A stretch of DNA of 64,000 bases from Adenanthera pavonina (Eukaryota; Streptophyta; Magnoliopsida; Fabales; Fabaceae). Where the stretch lies: positions 14,230,827-14,294,826 of the forward strand of contig JAIVEN010000004.1 of NCBI GenBank assembly GCA_026686845.1. The letters run 5' to 3'. Under the pieces are notes generated by a model. It was not told the origin of the DNA. It ran no database searches and was given only the letters and a program-made list of their open reading frames with translations. Made by a program: the position numbers and the translations under genes. This document shows positions 1 to 9,519 of this stretch, one piece after another (the first letter of the stretch is position 1; every line of letters starts with the position of its first letter).

Positions 1-1229
1 TTGCCATTGATAGACGAATTTTGGCTTCCAAAATTTGAACTTCAGGTCTAACAGACAAATTTTGGCTTTCAAAATTCGAATTTTGAAATACTAGAATGTG
101 AAAATATTTCTAGAAAGGCCAACAAACGAATTTTCATATATAAAATTTGAACTTCAAGTATAACAGATGAATTTTGGCTTTGAAAATTCAAATTTTGAAT
201 CTCCAGAACATGGAAATACTTTTGGAACAGCCAATAGATGAATTTCCACATCCAAAATTTGAATTTCGAAAGGAAGAACTTGTGCCATATTGAGTTGCTC
301 ACTGACAGATGAATTTTAGGCACTAAAATTCGCAGTTCGAAGGCACTGTAGTAATATAGAACAACTGTTCATACTTACCAGAAGTACTTTAAACTTGAAA
401 ATTCGAATGTTCCAACATAGAAACATTTGTCAAGACAAAAATTCGAATTTCAGATTTGAACAGACGAACTTCGAAGTTCAACGCTAAAGATTTTAACTTA
501 TGGTCTCTTCAAAATTCGTCTGTTGACATCCAAAATTCGAATTTTAGAATATCAGAAACATTAAATGTGGTTAGTAAACAGTTAGTTTTGTAGAGTAACC
601 ATTGGGTAATGTCTCTAACGGCTAGATCTTGTATCTAACGTCTAGTTACACCACAAAACTATAAATTGAACATTATTTGAACTTATGGGAAACAATCTTA
701 AGTGAGTTTATTTGAAAATGCTGCAGCAATTTGTAAAATCTTTCTATCTTAGCATTAGTTGAAAAACCCATCTCAATAGAGTGAACTTTCAATGTATTAT
801 CTACTCTTCAAGAGAGTTTTCATCTTGTAAACATTTCTTTCTACATATTCTGGGTAGAATCTTAGTGTGGGGAAACACTAAGGGACTTACACATCTTGTA
901 AGGGTATGGGGAGAGTGGCTTCACAAGTGCCTACTGAAACTTGTGAAAATGTACTGAGGCTTCACAGGTGCCCGAATCAAACCTGTGGGATATAGTGGAA
1001 AATCCCAAGTGGTGGCTTGGGGACTGGATGTAGGCTAAGTGGTTGGGCTAAACCAGTATAAATTGTTGTGTATTGTTCTTCATCTTCTTTATTCAGTTGC
1101 TACACACAACTCTCTTTGTTTATCCCTATTTTGCTGCACTTTTAGTGAAATTAGGTTGTGATCCAAAAAGAGCGAAAATCTTGCATCACCCAATTCACCC
1201 CTCCTCTTGGGTGACCGGCCAACCTAACA
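1..1229 (+). mobile_element. Copia (Sirevirus-like) LTR, 5' end outside window
   Basis: This is the 3' four-fifths or so of a long terminal repeat, read on the plus strand. It ends in CCTAACA at 1229, next to the motif aattcacccctcctcttgg that also ends the LTRs at 11935 and 60613. It shares the stretch around 590-700 (gtagagtaaccattg, then ctagatcttgtatctaac) with the LTR at 59088-60613. The sequence right after 1229 is not a primer binding site but the minus-strand start of the third ORF of another copia element. So this is a 3' LTR or solo LTR inserted there. The 5' portion is rich in short inverted repeats of the type GAATTTTGG-N-CCAAAATT. Confidence 0.75.
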
Positions 1230-2200
1230 TTTTTGTGAGAAATGTGCTTCGAGGAATGCTCCAAATGTGTTTGTAGGGTTTGATTTAAATTTTAATTGGT
1301 GGACAAAGGAGTTTGGCCAAAGGAATTTGAGAATAGTAGAGAGAGAATGAGAAATGTAACTGTTGAAATGTGAATAAGGTTGCATTTGTGTCTTTGAATC
1401 CTCTTTTGTAACTATGTGATAGATGAATTTTGGAGGCCAAAATTTGAATTTTGGATTGTTATGTTCCCCATAAAGCATAGAGAAGCTATCTTGATAGACG
1501 AATTTTCAACTTTGAAGTTCAACTGCCAGAGACTTCTCAAACAATATCTTACATTAGGATCTTAGCCTTGAAATGCATCTATTAGAGACGCAAACACTCA
1601 TAAAAGTTTCAACAAATGAACTTTGTGTTCCCAAAGTTCGAAGTTTGAAGTCTCTACCAGAAGGCATGTAAACAAATGATGTTCAACAAACGAATGTTGG
1701 GATTCAAACTTTGAATTTCAAGACTTTTATGAAGAAGTGTCTGAAATGCAAATATTGAATCATCAAAGTTCAAATGTTGTATACAAACAAACATAGCATA
1801 TATATATACCAAAAATCAAAATTGGAATTTCAAGAAATCAATAAACGAATTTCAAGCAGGTTGAAACACATGTGTGGCATACAAAGCACTTAAATTAGAC
1901 TGTTAAACAACTAAAGTTTGAATTTCGAACAAGCAAAGTCACTAAATAAGGTAGGTAAGGCATGAAAGTTTGTCTATTTGCAATTTAAATGTGACCGTTG
2001 AAAAATAGAACTTACAGACAGATGCTGAAAATTTGAATTTCCATTTTTTTTTCAGCAAATGTTGCTTGTCCAGGTATGATACTCCATTATTCTAAATTCT
2101 TATCATATAAGCTCATGAGGAGTACCTGCAAAACATCTTATACATACTCTGATGCTTAAGTTATTATATGATTTAACAAATTAACTTCAAAAAATAAAAA
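1230..2200 (-). other. Spacer between copia pol and third ORF
   Basis: Non-coding 3' internal region of copia A. Read on the minus strand, 1240-1660 aligns with plus-strand 56338-56735 of the sister element, including the leader just before the third ORF (GAAATGTGCTTCGAGG reversed). It is full of short A+T palindromes around AATTCGAATT. Only the initiation region of the third ORF survives, at about 1230. I see no other gene. Confidence 0.6.
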
Positions 2201-2209
2201 GATTAAGAT

Positions 2210-4544
2210 AGACACTTGCTTACAACTCATTGGGATTTACCTTTCCCAATTCTCTTCTTATGAAGTTGAATTTATCTTTAACAAGAGGTTTGGTGAAGAT
2301 GTCAGCTAGTTGATTTTCTGTTGGAACATACTCCAGAACTACATCTCATCTTTGAACATGATCCCTAATGAAGTAATGTCTCATCTCTATATGCTTGGTT
2401 CTAGAGTATATTACTAGATTCTTTGTGATATTGATTAGCACTGGAGTTATCACACTTCATAGGAACTTGATGTAAATTAACTCCAATGTCTTTCAGTTGT
2501 TGCTTCATCCAAAGAATTTGTACACAACAACTTCCAGTAGCAATATATTCACCTTTAACAATGAACAGAGCTACAGTTTTTTGCTTTTTACTGAACCATG
2601 ATACCAAAAATCCACTAAATAATTGGCAGGTTCTACTTGTACTTTTTCAATCAGTATTGGATCCAGCAAAGTCAGCATTAGTATATCTAAGAAGCTCTTC
2701 TCCACCTTGTTGTGGATACCATAAACCCATCTAAGAGGTCTCTTTGAGATATTTGAAGATCCATTTTATTGTTGTTGCACGTGATTCCTTGAGACATACT
2801 TGAAATCTTGCACACATGCACACACTGAACATTATAACTGATTTACTAGCTATTGATATATAATAGAGATCCTATCATTCCTCTGTATTTGGTGATATCA
2901 AATGGTTTTCCCTCTTCATCCATATCAAGTTTTGTTGAAGTACTTATTGGGGTGCCAATTCTCTTTGCATTTTCCATCCCAAACTTCTTGAGAAGCTCTT
3001 TTACATGCTTTGTTTGACAGAGAAAGATCCCATGACTGCATTGCTTGATTTGTAGTCCTAGGAAGAATGTTAGTTCTTCTATCATTAACATTTCAAATTC
3101 TTCTTGCATTAACTTAGCAAAATCCATGCATAAATTTTCATTAGTAGCAACAAATATAATATCATTAACATAAATTTGAACAATGAGCAAATTTGAATTA
3201 ACCTTCTTAGTGAAAAGAGTAGTATCCACTTTTCCACGTGTGATCCCCTTTTTAGTTAAGAAGTTGCTTAGTCTTTCATACCAAGCGCTAGGTGCTTGCT
3301 TTAGAATATTAAGAGCTTTCTTTATTTTATAGACATGATTGGGCTTTGTTGAGTACTCAAAACATAGAGCTTGTTCAACATACACTTTTTCCATGATATA
3401 GCCATTAAGAAAAGCACTTTTAACATCTATTTGGTAAAGCTAGACACCTTTTATGCAAGTATAGGCTAGAAGTATCTTTATTGCTTTCAATCTTGCAATT
3501 GGAGCAAAGGTCTCTTCATAGTCTATGCCTTCCTCTTGATTATAACTTTTAGCTGCCAATCTGGCTTTGTTTCTTATGTTGAATATTCTCAATCACTTGA
3601 TCAATAGGATGACTCCTTTGATATCTCTAAGCTCTAGGTAGTTCTCAAGAAATGTCTTCATCTTCTTCAAATTCATTATCTTTCTCCTGAATACCTTCCT
3701 CTATAACAATAGATTTTGATATTTTTGAAGGTTTAATTTTATCTTCCTTAGAGAGGTTCATCTTTTTTAAAACTACAAATCAGTTCATCCTCATCTAAGT
3801 CATGTTTAGAAAGAGTTTCATTTTCAATAAACACTACATGCACATATTCTTCTATAGTTTTAGACTTCTTATTAAATACTCTATATGCTTTACTTTTATT
3901 TGAATAGTCAATAAATATTCCTTCATCTGATTTGGCTTCAAACTTACAAAAATGATCTTTGCTATTGTTGTGGATGTAGCAAGTGCATCTAAAAATATGA
4001 AGATGAGAGAGGTTGGGTTTTTTTCCTTTGTATAGCTTATTTGGTGTTTTGCTAAGAATGAGTCAAATGTATGCTTTGTTCATTTGGTAGTATGTTGTAC
4101 TCACTACATTAGCCTAGAAGTACTTTGTCAGTCCTTTTTCATTCAACATCGCGTGAACCATTTCTTCTAGTACTTTGTTTTTCCTCTCAACAACTCCATT
4201 TTATTGAGCTGTTCTTGGAGCAGAGAAGTTGTGCTTTATACATTTTTTTCACAATAGACAGCAAATTGAGCATTTTCAAACTCACCACCATGATCTATTC
4301 TAAGACACACAATGTAGCAACCTTTCTCATTTTGGATTTTCTTAGCTAAAATCAGAAATGCCTCAAATGTTTCATCTTTAGAAGAAAGAAATAAAGTCAA
4401 AGTAAGTCTAGAATAGTCATCTAATACAACAAGCATATATAGGTTACCACTAATGCTCTTAACACGACTAGGACCTATCAAGTTCATGTGAAGCAATTGA
4501 AGTGGTCTAAATGTGGAGACAACATTTTTAGATTTAAAGAGGAC
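2210..4544 (-). pseudogene. Copia A pol, 3' part: integrase, RT and RNase H remnants
   Basis: Read from 4544 downward this gives the integrase core (RPLQLLHMNLIGPSR and DDYSRLTLTLFLS at about 4500-4400, with RIDHGGEFENAQF at about 4270). The integrase C-terminus with NGVVERKN-like sequence lies near 4200. Reverse transcriptase is at 3394-2846 and RNase H at 2607-2401 (GEYIATGSCCVQILWMKQQL). The RT active-site motif, normally YVDD in copia, reads YVND (IYVNDIIF), so one catalytic aspartate is lost. Several stops and frameshifts separate the blocks. The family makes DNA from the element RNA and inserts it; this copy cannot. Confidence 0.85.
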
Positions 4545-4547
4545 TTA
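4545..4547. repeat. TTA target site duplication, left copy (Harbinger)
   Basis: The three bases TTA sit just before the terminal inverted repeat GTGCATGTTTGGG. The same TTA follows the other end at 9517-9519. A 3-bp TWA duplication is the hallmark of PIF/Harbinger insertion. Confidence 0.85.
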
Positions 4548-4907
4548 GTGCATGTTTGGGAAAACTTTTACAGAAGTGATTTTGAGTAGAATAGATTTTG
4601 CAAAAGTGATTTTAGTTAGAATAGCTATTGTGAAAAATAATTTATGTTTGGATGTTTTTATCTCAAAAGTGATTTTGCAAAACTAAACATGTTTAGATTA
4701 TTTCAACCATAAGCACTTTTGAATGTGTAATAATTTTATGTTTAAAAAATTAATTGATAATTTTTACTTAAAATTATAAATTATAAATAATATGAAAGAA
4801 AGTTTATAAAACACTTTTAATTTTTAAACTAAATAAATTGATATTGTTGTAAGGAACTTAATAATATAACATGACTAATTTTCTTCCAAATATTGTACAA
4901 TTTGATC

Positions 4908-6136
4908 TCAAATTAAATCACGAGTAATATCCATATCTCTTAAAGAGGCCATGGTTAGACTTGAGGATGATGGCTGATACTCATTAGTACTATCAGTATC
5001 TTCATGCTCAACTATATTTTCATTTTCATAATGCAAGAACTTTGAATCTATTTCAGATTTTCTTCTAATGAAGTTATATATGGCCATTGTTGCACAAACT
5101 ATCTGAACTTGTGCATCAAATTTGGACCTGGGCATTCGACGTAAAATTGCAAACCTATTCTTCCAAACTCCAAAAGTCCTTTCTATTGTGCTTCTTAAGC
5201 TTGAATGGAAATAATTGAATGCTTCATTCAGGTTAGCAAATCCATGAGTACGTCTAAATTCTAGCAGGTGGTAGTGCTCACACTTATATGGACCCAGATA
5301 TCCTGTTGGTGTTGGGTAACCAGCATCTACCAAATAATATTTACCTAATAACTAATGACAATTTTGTGAATCATTTATGATTTCAACTGAAATAATAAAT
5401 ACTTGTATTTACAAGAAACATACCAGGAGGCGGATGCGGAAAATTCATGGAAGGAGTTGTGAGGGCATTCTCAAAAACACGAGCATCGTGTGCAGTTTCC
5501 TCCCGTCTGGCTAATACAAAAGTGAAGCATATATCCCAATCACATACAACCATTACATTTTGCATTGGATATCCTTTTCTTCCAATAAATCTTGGCTGTT
5601 CGGTGGGACTAACAATGCATGGGATATGGGTTCCGTCAATAGCTCTTATAGCGTTCATGAAAAATGGCCAATATCGGCAATCATGTTGCATTTTTGGTGA
5701 TATATCATGAAATCTGCTATCTCGTGGCTCGATATATTTCATTGATAGTCTAAGGCATGCCACTAAAACTTCATGAAAATGTCTACTTATAGTCTCTCCT
5801 GAGTGTTGAAATCTTTCTTGTAGCATCTTATTTCCAACACCATGTCCAACTATGTTTAAAAATATCGCAACCATTTCTTGCACTCCCATCCGCTTAGTTT
5901 GTTTCAAATCCATGTTCTACTAATTCAGTGCAAAGTTCATCAAATACCTTCTTCTCCATTCGAAACATCTCATAACAACGAATAGGATGTCCTTGTAAAA
6001 TTTCATTCACCCATAAATGACCTGTATACTGACTAGTTCTTTGTGGCTCTTTACATAAATATTTAAATGCATACAATCCAACCAGCGCACTCACCTGTGC
6101 AGCCTGATCCAAGTCATCATCAGAAGAGTCACTCAT
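4908..6136 (-). pseudogene. PIF/Harbinger transposase (one frameshift)
   Basis: HARBI1-like DDE transposase that would cut and re-insert the element with its Myb-like partner. It starts at the ATG at 6136 (MSDSSDDDLDQAAQV). A frameshift near 5900 joins the N-terminal part to the catalytic part (from 5913). An intron at 5345-5423, GT at the donor and AG at the acceptor, splices PPPG to KYYLVDAGYP. All three catalytic residues are visible: Asp in AIDGTHI, Asp in AHDARV and Glu in TIERTFGVW. Expected length of about 400 residues fits the family. Apart from the frameshift it is unusually well preserved against the decayed copia sequence around it, so the insertion is younger. Confidence 0.9.
5345..5423 (-). 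other. Intron of the Harbinger transposase
   Basis: A 79-bp intron on the minus strand, donor GTATGT at 5423 and acceptor TTATTAG ending at 5345. Removing it restores the family-conserved PPPG-KYYLVDAGYP reading. Confidence 0.8.
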
Positions 6137-6445
6137 TTTATTATTTGTACGTATAAGTTGGAAAACAAAGTAATTCTTTAAACAGTAGACTTTCTAAAAG
6201 TTCAATAATATTAAATAAATTCAAAAGTTCCATATAAAACAAATTTTATCAAACATCAAAAAGGATAAAGTTCAAACAGCAAAGTTCATAACAAAAAAGA
6301 AAAGAAGCAAAGTACTAAATTAAAGCATAAATAACATCTTAAATTCTATAAGCTGCAAACTTCAACTATGTCATCAATCTGTCTTATGTGGTCTCAATTT
6401 AAAAAAGATCTCCCTCTTTGTTGGGTCCGAAAGGAGTTTACAACA

Positions 6446-7344
6446 TCAGGAATGCCACTCCAGATCCATTGTGATAGCCTCTATTGTGCCTAGTTCATCC
6501 ATCGCTTTACTCATAGATGTTTCAGCCATTTGTTTTCCTCGTGACCCCTGGGCATCAGCAATTCTACTAATTGCATTAACTAAATGTCTAGCATTGGGGC
6601 TTCTATACTTTTTCTGTCCTTCAGAAGGTCCCACCCTTTTTCTCTTTCCCATGCTTCTTTCACTAGAGCACCCTTGTGAAGTGTTTAAGTTAATATCTCC
6701 AAATTCATTTCTAATTCCAGCACTAACTCCAAGAGTAGGATTTTGAAGCTCTTCCTCACTGTCCCCGAATCCTTTCTCTAAGTCTAAGGTAAGACGATAC
6801 ACATCATCATCTTCTTCTACCTGATTAGGTAATCTCTGAGATGAGGGTGCCCATGCTTGTTGTCCAGTTGCCACCACACTTTTGAATAGAATTGTTAATT
6901 CATCTTTGAATGGGATTATATCTGTATTTTGCATATAGTGGATTTGCCTGCATGTTTACAACCAATCATTGTTATATATTACACAATGAATATAAAGTTT
7001 ATAATACTAAATTCACAATTACATACCTCTTGCTTCTCAGCCCACTAACTATCAGGTGCATCTATCGTATGTGTGTCAGGATTCCACCCTAAACCTGTCT
7101 CTTTCTCAAACAACTTGCACCATGTCATCCATTCTTTTTTAAGGGAATCCAACTTATTTTTAAGTTATCCCCTATCATAGCTCCTACTGGTTTGGTCTTT
7201 AAATCCAGAAACTATTTCTCTCCATGTTGTTTTTATATAAGTAGTTCCATGCCGTTGCCCTTTATGGACTTGTTGTAAGCATAGTTTGATTAAAATTTCA
7301 GTCGTCTTAATGTCCTAACTTGCCTTTGCCTTATCATTACTCAT
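6446..7344 (-). pseudogene. Harbinger Myb/SANT-like accessory protein (three stops)
   Basis: The second PIF/Harbinger gene, a Myb/SANT-like DNA-binding protein (Myb_DNA-bind_3 family). In related elements it brings the transposase to the transposon ends and the nucleus. Exon 1 runs from the ATG at 7344 to 7027 and contains TTWREIVSGF, LDSLKKEWMTWCKLF and GLGWNPDTHTIDAP. The donor GTATGT lies at 7026, and the acceptor CAG precedes exon 2 (6947-6446). Exon 2 carries a glutamate-rich segment and a basic GKRKRVG stretch. Exon 1 has three in-frame stops, at places where the family has Gln or Trp, all explainable by C-to-T or G-to-A changes. It lies just upstream of, and parallel to, the transposase. 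Confidence 0.82.
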
Positions 7345-8590
7345 GATTCTATTACCAAAACATCCATAATAAAAAAAAGATCCAAACTATCCATATGCAT
7401 ACACAATAAAGATATAAACAGGAGAAGATGGAATTAATCCAACATCAGAGATGAAGAAAAGATGCTAATCCAACTAGTATGAAAATTGACCATAAACCAT
7501 GATAAAATTCATCATAACATGATAACAAATATACTAATCCAAATCATCATAATAGGACCCTAGACAAAACATGATTCTAAGAAGGAAAAAAAGCTTCATA
7601 GAAAGAAAAAAAATGATAGTAATTGGTCCCAGAAACAAAATTACAAGTGTAATAAGGAAAAATCAGTGTACATTTCCCAACAACTGTGGACAACAAATAC
7701 AAAACCAAGCAACATTCTGAGTTACACATCTAAATTGAAAGACAGTGGATTCCCCGCCTTATTGTTTTGCCAGTCCTTTACATGAGAGTGGCCAAATAGC
7801 AACTCACCAAACCAACCCATTCACTATCTATTACCAGATTGACTAAACATTAAAACAGAACAAGTTAAAGACAATGTTAATTCCTCATTAAGCATGCACT
7901 TCCAGAATCATCACATATTTACTCAAGAGGCGTGCCATTAAAGAAATGTCATTGCATAACAAGTTGATGTGAAGTTCAGGAGAAAGTTCAATTCACTTTA
8001 TATGACATTGCCTAATACCTAGAGAAAGCTAGAGAAAAAGCTCGAATCATGAATGCATTATATGACATTGCTTTTCCTCATAAATTTGAAAAAGAAAAGG
8101 GGGAAGAGCTTCCCATGCCAATTTTACAGATAACAAATCGCATTTTAATATATAAAACTTAGAATCATCATCACTTCCCAATGCTACATACTAATTCTAA
8201 TATGCCTTCTTCTGATTAAGTGCATACTACTAGTATGGCCTTGATCATCATAATGCATTCAAGAGAACGCCTAATAAGGACTTTTCACTAGAGTTATACC
8301 ATTATACAACATTCAAGTGCAATCATAACAGATCAACTTAGCCAAGATCAACTTCATATCATTAAACACTTTGACAAATGGCAGCTTAGACTCTGTGGAG
8401 AGCATTGCTTCAAACAAAAAAATTGTTAATTAACTGCATTACTCCTTTTAAACACACACAAATTAAACTGGGATAATTAGAATTTGCAGTACCAAATCAA
8501 GACCTGAACTAAATTAAAAGCTACTAACAGTCCAGAATATATATATATATATATATAATTGAATGAGACTTGAAATGAGGTGGTGGTAGA
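7345..8590. other. Harbinger internal non-coding stretch
   Basis: About 1.2 kb of AT-rich sequence between the divergent Myb-like gene (minus) and the repetitive ORF (plus). It presumably holds both promoters. An (AT)n run at 8538-8558, about 33 bases before the first ATG of the plus-strand ORF, could serve as a TATA-like element. No other coding signal is seen. Confidence 0.5.
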
Positions 8591-9268
8591 ATGGAGTTTA
8601 CCGAGGTTGAAGCAATAAACTTGTTCTTACTCGGATTTGCAAATGATGAAGGTTGATGGGGGTTGATGTAGCTTGTCCTCCACCGGATTTGCAGACAGAG
8701 CTAATAGTGAAGAAGGAGAAGATATGTGCAGCCGTGAAGAAGGAGAAGCTCAAGGAGGCTGGTTCTGCAACCACAGCTGCGGCCGTGAAGAAGGAGAAGC
8801 TCAAGGAGGCTGGTTCTACAACCACAGCTGCGGCCGTGAAGAAGGAGAAGCTCACTAGCGACGGATCTGGACACATAGATCTGGTCATGAAGAAGGAGGA
8901 GCTCACTAGTGATGGAACTGGATGTACAGTTGTGGCCGTGAAGAAGGAGAAGCTTATTGGCAACGGATCTACAAACACAGCTCACCGTGAAGATGGAGAA
9001 GCTCACCGGTGACGAATTTGCAAGCACATCTACAGCTGTGAAGAAAGAGAAGGTCAACGGTGGTGGATCTGCAAACACGGCAGTGAAGAAAGAGATGCTG
9101 AAGGAGGAAAACAGAGATGCCTCCATAGACGCTGTAACACTCATTGCCATGAAGAAGTCTCCAGTGAAGGAGGAGCTTGACAAAGGCAAAAAAAATGCAC
9201 ACCCTCCACCAGTAGAGGTTGCCGTTGGAGGACGTCAGGAGCCACGCACAAAAATAGCTCTGGACTGA
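8591..9268 (+). CDS. Repetitive Lys/Glu ORF with V-K-K-E blocks in Harbinger
   Basis: Unrecognised plus-strand ORF inside the Harbinger element, divergent from its two standard genes. Two overlapping frames (8653-9012 and 8957-9268) join through a 2-bp deletion near 8984. The protein is a run of 17-residue units of the form AVKKEKLKEAGSTTTAA. The core tetrapeptides are VKKE (seven times), MKKE, VKME and VKEE, ten in all. Every one fits the SUMO acceptor consensus (hydrophobic-Lys-x-Glu). The true start is uncertain: an ATG at 8591 opens a frame of only 22 codons, and 8653 is the first ATG in the main frame. The opposite strand is also open here because of the repeat. It may be a captured gene piece or an extra transposon protein; function unknown. 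Confidence 0.5.
8731..9100 (+). repeat. 51-bp tandem repeat within the V-K-K-E ORF
   Basis: Units beginning gccgtgaagaaggagaag start at 8731, 8782, 8833, 8884, 8935, 8984, 9035 and 9080. The spacing is exactly 51 bp except for one 49-bp step (the frameshift) and one 45-bp step. The second and third units are nearly identical; later ones diverge while keeping the V-K-K-E core. Confidence 0.9.
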
Positions 9269-9516
9269 TTGAAGGAGAACTTTGGCCATTGAAGGAGACG
9301 TTGGCCAATTTTAATTGTGCATTTAATGCTTCAATGGTCAGAAAAGCAATTTTATCTGCCGCAAAAGCTCCTGTAATCAGCTTCTCATCATAATCTCTTT
9401 TGGGTTAGGATCTCTTTTTTTTTTTTAAGTGAGAGTTGCAGTATCCAAACATGATTCCAAAATTAGAAAATCATTTGGGCTGAAAACTTAGGTTTTATGT
9501 GTAGCTAAACATGCAC

Positions 9517-9519
9517 TTA
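9517..9519. repeat. TTA target site duplication, right copy (Harbinger)
   Basis: TTA directly follows the terminal inverted repeat that ends at 9516. It matches the copy at 4545-4547. Confidence 0.85.

Larger units (their letters stand above)
4548..9516 (-). mobile_element. PIF/Harbinger DNA transposon (4969 bp)
   Basis: A near-complete PIF/Harbinger element inserted in the copia A integrase gene. The left terminal repeat starts GTGCATGTTTGGG, and the right end is its complement (ctaaacatgcac, ending at 9516). TTA duplications flank both ends. It carries the two genes known for the superfamily on the minus strand: a DDE transposase (6136 to 4908) and a Myb/SANT-like protein (7344 to 6446). 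An additional repetitive ORF lies on the plus strand near the right end (8591-9268). Joining the flanks across one TTA puts both halves of the copia coding sequence back in order, which fixes the boundaries to the base. Confidence 0.93.

Noticed and set aside
8701..9189. 162-codon minus-strand ORF across the 51-bp repeat
   Set aside because: It is open because the repeat unit has no stop on either strand. The plus frame gives a coherent charged protein with a conserved motif; the minus frame gives a Leu/Phe/Ser-rich pattern without known features.
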